64,000 bases of DNA from CAVVSD01 sp963750895 (GCA_963750895.1 CAVVSD010000008.1:1240001-1304000); one strand, 5' to 3'. Positions 18,606-27,097 are shown, counted from the first letter of the stretch. A program made the numbers and translations. Notes: a model not told the origin generated them from the letters alone.

Positions 18606-19970
18606 TCACGGGGCGCCGTGCAGACGCGCGGACAGGCTGCGCACAGCCTCGAAGGCGTCCTGGTCGGAGGCGAGACGGGCGCTGGTGCGCCGGCAGGCGT
18701 GCATGACGGTGGTGTGGTTGCGGCCGCCGAAGCGCTTGCCGATGGCGGGGAGGCTCTGGTCGGTGTGCTCGCGGCACAGGTACATGGCGACCTGCCTGGG
18801 CCAGGCGAGACGGGCGGTGCGCTCGTGCGACACGAGCTCCTCGATCGTCAGGCCGAACGCCTCGCACGTGAGCTGCTGGATGAGCTCGATGGTGGGCGGC
18901 GCCGGCTGGGAGATGCGGGCGAGCGGCGCGGGATAGAGGCCGTCGAGGACCTCCGCGGCCAGCGCGGCGTCGAGGCGCCGGCCCGTGAGGGAGTGGAAGG
19001 CCACGACGCGGATGAGCGCTCCCTCGAGCGCGCGGACGTTGTCCGTGACGCGGTCGGCGATGACGTCGAGCGCCTCGGGCTCGGCGAGGTCGATGCCGTC
19101 GTGCTGGACGCGCTTGCGCAGCACCGCCAGGCGCACGGCGCGGTCCGGCGCGCCGATGTCGGCGACGAGGCCCGCCTCGAACCGCTCGCGGAGACGGTCC
19201 TCGAGGGCGTCGAGGTCGCGGGGGAGACGGTCGGACGTCAGGACGAGCTGGCTGCCGGCCTCGTGGAGGGCGTTGAACGTGTGGAAGAACTCCTCCTCGG
19301 TCTTCACCTTGCTCTCGAGGAACTGGACGTCGTCGATGAGGAGGACGTCGGCGCGACGGAAGCGGCCCTTGAACGCGTCGAGCCCGCCGGTGCGCACCGC
19401 GGTGACGAAGTCGCTCGTGAACTGCTCGGTCGTCGTGGCGCGGACCGTGAGGCCCTCACCGAACCGGCGCACGTAGTTGCCGATCGAGTGCAGCAGGTGC
19501 GTCTTGCCGACGCCCGGCGGCCCGTAGATGAAGAGCGGGTTGTAGGCCTGACCCGGCAGCTCGGCCACCGCGAGCGCGGCGGCGTGGGCGAAGCGGTTGC
19601 AGTCGCCGATCACGAACTGGTCGAAGGTGAGCTTCGGGCTGAGCGCGTCCTCGTCGGGCGGCGTCCAGGCGCCCGACAGCATCGTCCGGTCGTGGGCCGG
19701 CGCCGCCGCGTGGCCGTCGGCGACCAGCTCGACCTCGGCTCCGTCGCCGAGCACGTTCGCCGCGGCGTCGCCGAGGTGACGGCCGAAGCGGCTGTCGATC
19801 CACGCGCGGACCGCCGGCTCGGCCGCGAGCACGAGGCGCTCGCCGTCGAGCTCGACCGGCCGCAGGGGGTCGAGCCAGAGCTCGGCGGCCTGCGGGTCGA
19901 CGATGCGTCGCAGCTCGCTGCGGACCTGCTCCCAGACGTGGGCGAGCTGCGGGGGGTGGGCAGGCGTGAT
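18606..19970 (-). CDS. dnaA: Chromosomal replication initiator DnaA; no ordinary start codon found for domain I
   Basis: This is the initiator ATPase that opens the origin. Walker A is GPPGVGKTH, Walker B is LLIDDVQFL, and domain IV carries the box-recognition signature GGRNHTTVMHACR. The first usual start codon (GTG, 19832) would cut into domain I. In-frame codons upstream clearly encode domain I: VWEQVRSELRRIVDPQ, then LWLDPLRPVELDGERL. No ATG, GTG, TTG or CTG occurs in that frame for at least 120 bases above. The best candidate is the ATC at 19970 (ATC ACG CCT), weakly preceded by GAAGAGG; a one-base error is the alternative. With the 19970 start the protein has about 454 residues and a short domain II. 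Confidence 0.9.
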   Translation of the reverse strand: MTPAHPPQLAHVWEQVRSELRRIVDPQAAELWLDPLRPVELDGERLVLAAEPAVRAWIDSRFGRHLGDAAANVLGDGAEVELVADGHAAAPAHDRTMLSGAWTPPDEDALSPKLTFDQFVIGDCNRFAHAAALAVAELPGQAYNPLFIYGPPGVGKTHLLHSIGNYVRRFGEGLTVRATTTEQFTSDFVTAVRTGGLDAFKGRFRRADVLLIDDVQFLESKVKTEEEFFHTFNALHEAGSQLVLTSDRLPRDLDALEDRLRERFEAGLVADIGAPDRAVRLAVLRKRVQHDGIDLAEPEALDVIADRVTDNVRALEGALIRVVAFHSLTGRRLDAALAAEVLDGLYPAPLARISQPAPPTIELIQQLTCEAFGLTIEELVSHERTARLAWPRQVAMYLCREHTDQSLPAIGKRFGGRNHTTVMHACRRTSARLASDQDAFEAVRSLSARLHGAP

Positions 19971-20170
19971 CGACCTCTTCGGAGGGGGGCTGCGACGGCT
20001 GGCGAGGAGGGACCCGGCGGCCCCGGAGCGACGGCCCTGGGGACGCCGAGCGAGGACCGTAGCATCGGCTCCGAGGTCGCGTGGACGGACTACCGGGTCG
20101 TGCCCGCAAGGAGCGAGGATCCGAGCGCTGCGGGCTCCGAACCCGCCAGTGGACTACCCTGTGCTCCGCC
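19971..20170. promoter_or_regulatory. Divergent dnaA/rpmH promoter region
   Basis: This 200-bp gap is GC-rich and has no DnaA-box match. On the minus strand TGCTACGGT (TACGGT at 20056-20061) is an extended -10-like element that would give dnaA a leader of about 80 bases. On the plus strand TACCCT at about 20155-20160 precedes the rpmH ATG by ten bases, implying a very short leader without a Shine-Dalgarno site. Confidence 0.4.
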
Positions 20171-20305
20171 ATGAAGCGGACCTACCAGCCCAAGACGCGC
20201 AAGCGGGCGCGAGCACACGGCTTCCGGGCGCGGATGCAGACCAAGGCCGGGCGCAGTCTCATCAAGCGCCGCCGGGCCAAGGGCCGCAAGCGCCTCACGG
20301 CCTGA
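20171..20305 (+). CDS. rpmH: Ribosomal protein L34
   Basis: The 44-residue protein MKRTYQPKTRKRARAHGFR and onward is a full-length bL34, a small basic protein of the large ribosomal subunit. The family motif HGFRARM, then GRSLIKRRRAKGRKRL, is complete. No Shine-Dalgarno site precedes the ATG; the -10-like TACCCT ten bases upstream suggests a nearly leaderless message. It opens the plus-strand rpmH-rnpA-yidD-yidC-jag-rsmG run that is conserved at bacterial origins, and it diverges from dnaA. Confidence 0.97.
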   Translation: MKRTYQPKTRKRARAHGFRARMQTKAGRSLIKRRRAKGRKRLTA

Positions 20306-20316
20306 CCGCCGTCGCC

Positions 20317-20718
20317 GTGGAGGACGTGCCGTCCCGCTCCGCCGGACCGAAGCGGACGAAGCGCGGCCGCCTGTCCCGCAGTGCCGAGTTCGAACGCGTC
20401 TATCGCCAGGGCCGCTCCCACGGGGGGCGGCACTTCGTGCTGCACGCGTTCCCGCGTGACCGCGAGACCTCGCCCGACGAGGGGCCGCGTCTCGGCGTGT
20501 CCGTGTCGCGCAAGGTCGGGGGCGCGGTCGACCGCAACAAGGTCAAGCGCCTGCTGCGGGAGGCGTTCCGCGCGGAGGCGGCCCGGCTGCCCGGCGACGT
20601 CGACGTCGTGATCGTCGCCCGCCCGGATGCGCTCGAGCTCGTCGAGCGCGAGGGCCTGGCCGGCGTGCAGGCCGCGGTCGCGGAGCTCGTCGGCCGCGCC
20701 GGCGGGGAGCGGACATGA
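20317..20718 (+). CDS. rnpA: Ribonuclease P protein component
   Basis: This basic protein of about 133 residues assists the RNase P RNA in maturing tRNA 5' ends. The family core is visible: RLSRSAEFERVYRQGR near the start, PRLGVSVSRKVGGAV, and the RNR motif RNKVKRLLREAFR. I chose the GTG at 20317, 11 bases after rpmH; a second GTG at 20326 is possible and would remove three residues. Its TGA overlaps the yidD ATG (ATGA), so expression is coupled. Confidence 0.94.
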   Translation: MEDVPSRSAGPKRTKRGRLSRSAEFERVYRQGRSHGGRHFVLHAFPRDRETSPDEGPRLGVSVSRKVGGAVDRNKVKRLLREAFRAEAARLPGDVDVVIVARPDALELVEREGLAGVQAAVAELVGRAGGERT

Positions 20719-20972
20719 CGTTCGCGCGCCGGGTCGCGGTCGCGCCGATCGTCGTCTATCGCCGCGTGATCTCGCCGTTGCTGCCGCCCCGGTGCAAGTA
20801 CTACCCGAGCTGCTCGGAGTACGCGATCCAGGCCGTTTCCGAGTTCGGCATACTGCGGGGGCTCGTGCTCGCCGCCTGGCGCCTGCTGCGCTGCAACCCG
20901 TTCAGCCACGGCGGCTTCGATCCGGTGCACGCGCAGCGGGTCTTCACCCCACGGACCCCCGCCGCTCACTGA
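20715..20972 (+). CDS. yidD: Membrane protein insertion efficiency factor YidD
   Basis: This small membrane-associated protein of 85 residues helps YidC-dependent insertion. It has an amphipathic N-terminus (VVYRRVISPLLPPRC) and the family signature KYYPSCSEYA, then RCNPFSHGGFDPV with the conserved cysteines. It sits between rnpA and yidC with a 3-base gap to yidC, its standard place. Confidence 0.94.
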   Translation: MTFARRVAVAPIVVYRRVISPLLPPRCKYYPSCSEYAIQAVSEFGILRGLVLAAWRLLRCNPFSHGGFDPVHAQRVFTPRTPAAH

Positions 20973-20975
20973 CCC

Positions 20976-21986
20976 ATGTCTCCTCTCGCGAACATCTTCC
21001 AGCCGCTCATCGACGTCTTCGAGCCGGTCCTCGTCTTCTTCCACGACGAGGTCGGGCTCGCGTGGGGATGGTCGATCGTCGCGCTGACGATCTGCGTCCG
21101 CGCGCTGCTGCTCCCCCTGGCCATCAAGCAGTACCGCTCGATGAAGGCGCTCCAGGAGATCGCGCCGGAGCTGAAGAAGGTCCAGGAGCGCTACAAGGAC
21201 GACAAGCAGCGCCAGCAGCAGGAAGTCATGAAGTTCTACCAGGAGAACAAGGTCAATCCCTTGGCCTCCTGCCTGCCGCTGGTCCTGCAGCTGCCGGTGT
21301 TCCTGGCGCTGTACTACATGCTGCGCACGGACCTCAAGGAGGAGATCTGCGGGACGCGCGCGGCCGACGTCGTCTGCGAGCAGGTCTCCCCGGGCTCGGG
21401 CCAGTTCCTCTTCATCCCGGACCTGACGGACAAGGCGACGGGTTGGGTGCTCGTCGTGCTGATCGTCCTGTACGTCAGCTCCCAGCTGCTGTCGAGCATC
21501 CTGATGCCGGCGACGGTGGACAAGACGCAGCGCATGATCTTCATGGCGCTGCCGTTCATCTTCGTCCCGTTCATCATCCAGTTCCCCGCCGGCCTCATCG
21601 TCTACTGGATCACGACGAACCTCTGGACCGTGAGCCAGCAGACCGCGCTGCGGAAGATCATGGGCGCGCCCAAACCACCGCCGCTCAACCCGGACGGGAC
21701 GCGACCAGGGCCCTTCGACGAGATCCTCAAACAGTTCCGCAAGCCGCCGGCTGAACAGCCGTCCAACGGCGGGAAGGGCGGCAAGGGCGGCGGCGAGAAG
21801 CCCGCGCGCAAGCGCCAGGCCGCAGCGGTGAGCTCTGGTGGCGGGTCGTCCGGCAAGGGCTCCGGCTCCGGCTACGGCGGCGGCGGCGGCGGCGGCAACG
21901 GCGGCGGTACGCCGCGCGAGCCGGGCGCCAAGCCTCCGCCACCCCCGCGCAAGCGCGCGAAGAAGCGCTCCGGGAGACGCCGCTGA
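20976..21986 (+). CDS. yidC: Membrane protein insertase YidC/Oxa1
   Basis: This inserts and folds inner-membrane proteins, alone or with SecYEG. It has 336 residues and is the short Gram-positive type, without the large periplasmic domain. Five membrane helices fit: about 30-55, the pair around LASCLPLVLQLPVFLALYYM (about 88-110), WVLVVLIVLYVSSQL, and IFMALPFIFVPFIIQFPAG. The hydrophilic-groove arginine is probably the one in CVRALLLPLA. After residue 260 the tail is a long Gly/Lys/Arg-rich extension (RKRAKKRSGRRR at the end) that may contact ribosomes. The stop shares its last base with the jag ATG. Confidence 0.95.
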   Translation: MSPLANIFQPLIDVFEPVLVFFHDEVGLAWGWSIVALTICVRALLLPLAIKQYRSMKALQEIAPELKKVQERYKDDKQRQQQEVMKFYQENKVNPLASCLPLVLQLPVFLALYYMLRTDLKEEICGTRAADVVCEQVSPGSGQFLFIPDLTDKATGWVLVVLIVLYVSSQLLSSILMPATVDKTQRMIFMALPFIFVPFIIQFPAGLIVYWITTNLWTVSQQTALRKIMGAPKPPPLNPDGTRPGPFDEILKQFRKPPAEQPSNGGKGGKGGGEKPARKRQAAAVSSGGGSSGKGSGSGYGGGGGGGNGGGTPREPGAKPPPPPRKRAKKRSGRRR

Positions 21987-22447
21987 TGGGCACGATGGAG
22001 GCGGTCGCGGCGGTCCACGACCTGCTCGAGCGCGTCGTCGAGGGGCTCGGCCTCCCGGGCCCCGTCGAGGTCCGCATCGAGGACGAGACGATGTACGCCG
22101 TCGTCCACGGCGAGGACCTGGGGCTGTTCATCGGGCGACACGGCGCGACGATCGACGCCGTCCAGCACCTGGCGCATCGCCTGGTCCTGCGCAACGAGAC
22201 GGAGCTCCGGGTCGTCGTCGACGCGGAGGGGTACCGCGACCGCCGGCGTGCGGTGCTCGAGCAGCAGGCCGATCGCGCCGCCGACGAGGCCGTGGAGTTC
22301 AAGCGTCCGGTCGCGCTGGACGCCATGACCGCGACGGAGCGCAAGCTCGTGCACGAGTACCTGCGCGACGTCGACGGCATCGAGACCTACAGCGAGGGGC
22401 AGGAGCCGGATCGCCACCTCGTGGTCGCCCCGACGGCGTCCTCGTAG
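21986..22447 (+). CDS. jag: KH-R3H RNA-binding protein Jag/KhpB
   Basis: This single-strand nucleic acid-binding protein of 153 residues affects cell division and elongation in other Gram-positives. It has a KH domain with LGLFIGRHGATIDAVQ (a GRHG version of the GxxG loop) at about residues 45-60, followed by an R3H domain with MTATERKLVHEYL and the closing PDRHLVV. It lacks the N-terminal Jag domain found in Firmicutes. It sits between yidC and rsmG as usual. Confidence 0.93.
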   Translation: MGTMEAVAAVHDLLERVVEGLGLPGPVEVRIEDETMYAVVHGEDLGLFIGRHGATIDAVQHLAHRLVLRNETELRVVVDAEGYRDRRRAVLEQQADRAADEAVEFKRPVALDAMTATERKLVHEYLRDVDGIETYSEGQEPDRHLVVAPTASS

Positions 22448-22451
22448 CCCC

Positions 22452-22465
22452 GTTTCACGTGAAAC
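22452..22465. promoter_or_regulatory. parS centromere site 1
   Basis: GTTTCACGTGAAAC is the perfect palindromic core of the conserved bacterial parS site (TGTTTCACGTGAAACA). It lies just after the jag stop and just before the rsmG start, 1.5 kb upstream of parB, whose product should bind it and nucleate a partition complex. Confidence 0.95.
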
Positions 22466-22468
22466 ACC

Positions 22469-23176
22469 GTGGCTGACGCGTTTCACGTGAAACGCCTCGC
22501 CGAGCTCGTCGAGGCGTACGGCATCGCACCACGCGGCCGGCACGCCCTGGCCACGCTGCTGGATCTCCTGGCAGCCGACCCGAACGCGCCGACGACGGTC
22601 GTCGACCCCGACCGCGGCGTCGACCTCCACCTCGCGGACTCGCTCGTCGCCCTGGACCTCGACGCCGTGCGCCAGGCGACGCTGCTCGCGGACCTCGGCG
22701 CCGGGGCGGGCATCCCGGGGCTGCCGCTCGCCGCCGCCCTGCCGGACGCCCGGGTCGTCCTCGTCGAGAGCGTCGGGCGCAAGGGAGCGTTCATGGAGCG
22801 CTGCATCGCGGCCATGGGACTCGCGAACGCCGAGGTGGTCACCGCCCGCGCGGAGGAGTGGCGCGACGGCATCGGGGCCTGCGACGTCGTCACCGCGCGC
22901 GCCCTCGCACCGCTGAACGTGCTGCTCGAGTACGCCGCGCCGCTCCTCCGCGAGGGGGGCGTCCTCGTGGCGTGGAAGGGACATCGCGACGCGGACGAGG
23001 AGCGCGACGGGGGCGCCGCCGCGGCACTGCTCGGCATGGAGGTCGCGGAGGTGCGCGAGGTTGCGCCGTTCCCCGAGGCGCAGGCGCGGCATCTGGTGGT
23101 CGCGCGCAAGATCGCGCCCACGCCGGCCGGATACCCGCGCCGGGCCGGGATGGCGCGGAAACGGCCCCTGCACTGA
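22469..23176 (+). CDS. rsmG: 16S rRNA (guanine527-N7)-methyltransferase
   Basis: This methylates G527 of 16S rRNA; loss gives low-level streptomycin resistance in other bacteria. It has 235 residues with the RsmG fold: LHLADSLVAL, motif I LADLGAGAGIPGLPLA, VVLVESVGRKGAFME, and TARALAPLNVLLEYA. The GTG at 22469 is supported by spacing, though the first nine codons include the second parS palindrome, so residues 4-9 (AFHVKR) are dictated by parS rather than by enzyme function. Its gap to parA is 50 bp. Confidence 0.95.
   Translation: MADAFHVKRLAELVEAYGIAPRGRHALATLLDLLAADPNAPTTVVDPDRGVDLHLADSLVALDLDAVRQATLLADLGAGAGIPGLPLAAALPDARVVLVESVGRKGAFMERCIAAMGLANAEVVTARAEEWRDGIGACDVVTARALAPLNVLLEYAAPLLREGGVLVAWKGHRDADEERDGGAAAALLGMEVAEVREVAPFPEAQARHLVVARKIAPTPAGYPRRAGMARKRPLH
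22480..22493. promoter_or_regulatory. parS centromere site 2, inside rsmG
   Basis: A second perfect GTTTCACGTGAAAC, 28 bp from the first, is read in frame as part of the rsmG N-terminus. Tandem sites this close lie on nearly the same helix face relation (about 2.7 turns) and should load ParB together. Confidence 0.95.
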
Positions 23177-23226
23177 CCCCCGAACTACCCGTCGACGACC
23201 GTTCGGGCCGGTACCCTCGATCGACC

Positions 23227-23985
23227 GTGGGCACCGTCTTCGCGATCGTCAACCAGAAGGGCGGGGTCGGCAAGACCACCACCGCCGTCAACGTCGCCGC
23301 CTGCATCGCCGAGGCGGGCTGGAGCACGTTGCTCGCCGACGTGGATCCCCAGGCCAACGCGACGCTGGGCCTCGGGCTGCCGAAGGACCTCGACCCGGGC
23401 ATCTACGAGGTGCTCTCCGGCACGGCGCAGGCCTCCGACGCCGTCTACCCGACGTCGATCGACCGGCTGTCCCTGCTGCCGGCGAGCCCCGACCTCGCGG
23501 GCGCGAACGTCGAGCTTCCCCGGCAGGCGGGGTCCGAGCACCGCCTCCGCGACGCCCTCGCCACGGTGCGCGACGACTTCGCGTACGTGCTCCTCGACTG
23601 CCCGCCGTCGCTCGGCCCGCTGACGGTGAACGCACTCGTCGCGGCCGACCGCGTCATCGTGCCCGTGCAGACCGAGTACTTCGCGCTCGAGGGGCTCGCG
23701 GGCCTGCTCGACACGCTGTCGCTCGTCCAGCGCGAGCTCAACCCGCGGCTCACCGTGGCCGGCATGCTGCTGACGATGCACGACGGGCGCACGCGTCTCG
23801 CGCGCGACGTCGAGCGCGAGGTCCGCACGCACTTCCCCCAGCTCGTGTTCGACACCGTCATCCCGCGCAACGTGCGGATCGGCGAGGCGCCCAGCTACGG
23901 GCGCCCGGTGATCCATCACGATCCGCACTGCCCGGGATCGGACGCGTACTTCGAGCTGGCCAAGGAAGTCGCTGCGCTGCGCTGA
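23227..23985 (+). CDS. parA: Chromosome partitioning ATPase ParA (Soj)
   Basis: This Walker-type ATPase drives origin segregation with ParB-parS and can affect DnaA. It has 252 residues: deviant Walker A QKGGVGKTTTAVNVA at residues 10-24, DVDPQANAT, LLDCPPSLGPLTVNAL, and VQTEYFALEGLAGL. It is the short chromosomal type without an N-terminal HTH. The GTG at 23227 is preceded by TACCCT nine bases upstream and no Shine-Dalgarno site, so it probably has its own short-leader promoter besides read-through from rsmG. Confidence 0.95.
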   Translation: MGTVFAIVNQKGGVGKTTTAVNVAACIAEAGWSTLLADVDPQANATLGLGLPKDLDPGIYEVLSGTAQASDAVYPTSIDRLSLLPASPDLAGANVELPRQAGSEHRLRDALATVRDDFAYVLLDCPPSLGPLTVNALVAADRVIVPVQTEYFALEGLAGLLDTLSLVQRELNPRLTVAGMLLTMHDGRTRLARDVEREVRTHFPQLVFDTVIPRNVRIGEAPSYGRPVIHHDPHCPGSDAYFELAKEVAALR

Positions 23986-24016
23986 GCAGGCGCTGCACGA
24001 CACGGAGGGGTCGAGG

Positions 24017-24901
24017 ATGAGCGCAGGACCGCGAGGCATGGGGAGGGGGCTGGCGGCGATCCTCGCCGTCACGGACGAGCCCGCCACCGAGGACGGCGAT
24101 CTCCGGCACGTCCCGCTGGACCTCATCGCGCCCAACCCGCGCCAGCCGCGGCGCTCCTTCGACCAGGCATCGCTGCAGGCGCTCGCCGACTCCGTGCGCG
24201 AGCGCGGGATCGTCCAGCCCGTGCTCGTGCGGCCGGTCGCGGGCGGGACGTACGAGCTCGTCGCCGGCGAGCGCCGCTGGCGCGCAGCGCAGATCGCCGG
24301 CATGGAGTCCATGCCCGCGCTCGTCCGGCCGCGCGACGACAGCGCGGCGCTCGAGATCGCGCTCATCGAGAACATGGCCCGGGAGGACCTCAACCCGGTG
24401 GAGGAGGCACGCGCCTGCGCGGCCCTCGTCGAGGAGCTCGGGCTCACGCGCGAGGACGTCGGCCGGCGCGTCGGCCGCAGCCGCGTCGCCGTCTCCAACC
24501 TGATGCGCCTGCTCGACCTGCCCGACGAGACGCTGGGGCTGCTCGAGGCCGGGGAGCTGACCGAGGGCCACGGCCGTGCGCTGCTGCTCGCGGAGGACCA
24601 CGGCGACCGTCGGACCCTCGGGCGCGAGGCCGCGCGGGAGGGCTGGACGGTGCGCGTGACCGAGGCGAAGGCACGTGAGGCCAACGCGCCGGGCGAGATC
24701 CGGGTGTCGCGCGGGAAGGGCGGCGTGCATCCGGACCAGGCGGCCGCCGCGACCGAGGTCGGCGAGGCGCTCGGGCGGGCCATGGGCGTCGAGGTCAGGG
24801 TGCGGCCGACGTCGGGCGGCGGCTACCGCGCGGAGCTCACGTTCGACGACGCCGAGCAGGCACACGAGCTCGCCGCGCGACTGGCCGGAGAAGGCGGCTG
24901 A
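24017..24901 (+). CDS. parB: Chromosome partitioning protein ParB
   Basis: This CTP-dependent DNA clamp binds parS. It has 294 residues: an N-terminal GRGLAAI stretch, the ParB/CTPase domain (LIAPNPRQPR, ELVAGERRWRAAQ, LIENMAREDLNPVEEA), an HTH (LTREDVGRRVGRSRVAVSNLMRLL) and a C-terminal dimerisation domain. The start ATG has GGAGGGG upstream. The C-terminal residues are unusually acidic and Ala-rich but of normal length. It follows parA by 31 bp, as one operon. Confidence 0.95.
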   Translation: MSAGPRGMGRGLAAILAVTDEPATEDGDLRHVPLDLIAPNPRQPRRSFDQASLQALADSVRERGIVQPVLVRPVAGGTYELVAGERRWRAAQIAGMESMPALVRPRDDSAALEIALIENMAREDLNPVEEARACAALVEELGLTREDVGRRVGRSRVAVSNLMRLLDLPDETLGLLEAGELTEGHGRALLLAEDHGDRRTLGREAAREGWTVRVTEAKAREANAPGEIRVSRGKGGVHPDQAAAATEVGEALGRAMGVEVRVRPTSGGGYRAELTFDDAEQAHELAARLAGEGG

Positions 24902-24936
24902 CCCGCGGCGTCGCGCTCGCTATCCTCCTGTCCCCC

Positions 24937-25010
<74 letters not shown>

Positions 25011-25014
25011 TTGC

Positions 25015-25040
25015 AAGGCCCCGCCGTCGCGGGGCCTTTC
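25015..25040 (+). terminator. Intrinsic terminator after tRNA-Ile
   Basis: AAGGCCCCGC and GCGGGGCCTT form a perfect 10-bp stem with a CGTC loop, followed by TCTCG, four bases past the tRNA. It would end both the tRNA and any parB read-through. Confidence 0.85.
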
Positions 25041-25126
25041 TCGTTCCGGCCCGGAACATCACCCCTTCCGGACGATGCTCCCGAGCGGGCGCCCGATCAG
25101 CATCGCCTCTGACCCCCGGGGAGACG

Positions 25127-25498
25127 ATGCTCATGCTGCGACAGATGACGGACATGCCGGCCGGGACCATCGGGTTCGAGGCGGTCGGCGAGGTCGAGGA
25201 CGACGACTGGGAGGACACCGTCGAACCGGTGCTCCGCCGCGAGATCGCGGACGGTCGGAAGGTGCGCCTCCTCTACGTGCTGGGGCCGGAGTCGCGCGAC
25301 GTCGACGGCGATGCGATGAAGGCCGACACGGGATTCCGCGCCCGGCACGCGTCGTCGTTCGACCGTGTCGCGGTCGTGAGCGACGAGGACTGGATGCGCC
25401 CGGCGCTGCGCGCGCTGTCCTTCATGGTTCCCGGCAAGGCGAAGGGCTTCCGGGTCCGCGAGCTCGCGGATGCCAAGGCCTGGCTGGCCGCCGAGTAG
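25127..25498 (+). CDS. STAS/SpoIIAA-like protein
   Basis: This soluble protein of 123 residues looks like a SpoIIAA-like (STAS/SEC14) domain: an opening GTIGFEAVGEVEDDDWEDTV, KVRLLYVLGPESRDVDGDAM, RVAVVSDEDWMRPAL, and a closing KGFRVRELADAKAWL. Stand-alone proteins of this family have no established biochemical role. The ATG at 25127 has GGGGAG upstream; a second ATG follows one codon later. It precedes the MFS gene by 15 bp, so the two may be one operon. Confidence 0.75.
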   Translation: MLMLRQMTDMPAGTIGFEAVGEVEDDDWEDTVEPVLRREIADGRKVRLLYVLGPESRDVDGDAMKADTGFRARHASSFDRVAVVSDEDWMRPALRALSFMVPGKAKGFRVRELADAKAWLAAE

Positions 25499-25513
25499 GG
25501 CCGGAGTCGCGCG

Positions 25514-27097
25514 GTGAGCCCCGAGGAGCCGGGGTTCGAGGCGGGAGGGCAGCGTCTCGCGATCCTCCTGGCGATGGCGATGTTCGTGCTCGTGGTCGAC
25601 ACGTCGCTCATGAACGTGTCGATCGCGAGCGTCGTCGAGGACCTCGACACGACCGTCAGCGGCGTCCAGAGCGCCATCGCCCTCGAGGCGCTGGTCTCGG
25701 CCGCGTTCATCCTCATCGGCAGCAAGGTCGGCGACCTCATCGGCCGCAAGCGCGCGTTCGTCCTCGGCCTGCTCGGCTACGCGACCGGCGCCCTGGCGAT
25801 GGCCTTGTCCCAGGGTCTCACCGCGATCATCGTGTTCTGGGCCATCATCGGCGGGCTCGGCGCCTCCCTGCTGCTCCCCGCGATGCAGTCGCTGATCCAC
25901 GGCAACTTCCAGGGGGCGGCCCAGAAGAAGGCGTACGCGCTGGTGGGGGCCGCCGCGGCGATCGCCGCGGCCGTCGGCCCCCTCGTCGGTGGCTTCCTCA
26001 CGACCTTCCTGTCGTGGAGGGTCGGGTTCCTGCTGGAGGTCGTGGTCATCGCCGTCGTGCTCAGCGGGATGGGGCGGATCGTCGACGTGCCGTACACGGG
26101 GCCTCGGGGCGTCGACGTCGTCGGCGCCGTGCTGTCGGCGATCGGGATGGGGGGCGTCGTGATCGGCATCCTCGTGTGGCAGGAGGGCGGGGAGTTCGTC
26201 GGCCTGCTCATCGCGGTCGGCCTGGTGGCACTCGGGTCGCTCGCCTACTGGCTGGTGCGGCGCAAGCGCGAGGGCAAGCCCACGCTGCTCGATCCCGATC
26301 TCTTCCGGCACGACCTGTTCCGCCTGGGCGCCTCGTCGCAGATGCTGCAGAACGTCGCGCTCGGCGGAGCGATGATCGCGCTCCCGATCTACCTGCAGAT
26401 GGTCCTCGAGTACAACGCCCTGCAGACCGGGCTCACGCTGGCGCCGCTGTCGCTGACGATGTTCGCGACGGCGCTGATCGCCGGCAAGCGCGCTGGGAAG
26501 CGACGACCCGCGGCGATCATCCGCGGCGGCTCGGGGCTCCTGACCGTGGGGATGCTGCTGCTGATCCCGATCGTCCCGCGGGCCGACTCCGGATGGGCGC
26601 TCGTCATCCCCCTGATGATCGCCGGGTGCGGTCTCGGCCTGCTGGTGTCCCAGCTGAACAACTACACGCTCTCGCCGATCTCCGACGAGCGCGTCAGCGA
26701 GGCCGCCGGCGTCAACTCGGCCGCCGGCTCCTTCGGGCTCTCGTTCGGGCTCGCGTTCGCCGGCGCGATCATGCTCGCGACGCTGTCGATCGCGTTCACG
26801 CAGGCCGCGCAGGACAGCAAGGTGCTGCCGGCCGCCGAGCAGGAGCAGGTCGCCCAGGCGCTCGAGGACGACGCCGAGGTCATGAGCAACACGAAGCTGG
26901 AGGAGCAGCTCATCGAGCAGCCACCGGCGATCCGCGCCGAGATCATCAAGATCAACACCGACGTCCGGCCGCTCGCCCTGCAGGTCGCCCTGCTGGTGCC
27001 GATCCTCGCCGGCCTGCTCGGGCTCCTGAACGGGTTCCGCATGATGCGCCGGCCCGACCCGACCCCCTCGGCCGCCGCGGAGATGGCCCTCGCGTGA
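25514..27097 (+). CDS. MFS drug/proton antiporter, DHA2 (14-helix) type
   Basis: This membrane exporter of 527 residues has about fourteen hydrophobic segments. MFS markers are visible: DTSLMNVSIASVVEDL in the first helix region (the motif D1 area), GSKVGDLIGRKRAFVLG (motif A), and AVGPLVGGFLT (motif C, typical of exporters). A hydrophilic insert with a run of Glu and Gln (about residues 435-480) lies in the last extracytoplasmic loop. The substrate is not predictable; DHA2 members often export dyes or antibiotics. The start GTG at 25514 is weakly supported. No local TetR or MarR regulator is present. Confidence 0.88.
   Translation: MSPEEPGFEAGGQRLAILLAMAMFVLVVDTSLMNVSIASVVEDLDTTVSGVQSAIALEALVSAAFILIGSKVGDLIGRKRAFVLGLLGYATGALAMALSQGLTAIIVFWAIIGGLGASLLLPAMQSLIHGNFQGAAQKKAYALVGAAAAIAAAVGPLVGGFLTTFLSWRVGFLLEVVVIAVVLSGMGRIVDVPYTGPRGVDVVGAVLSAIGMGGVVIGILVWQEGGEFVGLLIAVGLVALGSLAYWLVRRKREGKPTLLDPDLFRHDLFRLGASSQMLQNVALGGAMIALPIYLQMVLEYNALQTGLTLAPLSLTMFATALIAGKRAGKRRPAAIIRGGSGLLTVGMLLLIPIVPRADSGWALVIPLMIAGCGLGLLVSQLNNYTLSPISDERVSEAAGVNSAAGSFGLSFGLAFAGAIMLATLSIAFTQAAQDSKVLPAAEQEQVAQALEDDAEVMSNTKLEEQLIEQPPAIRAEIIKINTDVRPLALQVALLVPILAGLLGLLNGFRMMRRPDPTPSAAAEMALA

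Noticed and set aside
19971..20170. oriC in the dnaA-rpmH gap
   Set aside because: This stretch is GC-rich and has no DnaA-box-like word, unlike the dnaA-dnaN and gyrB gaps.
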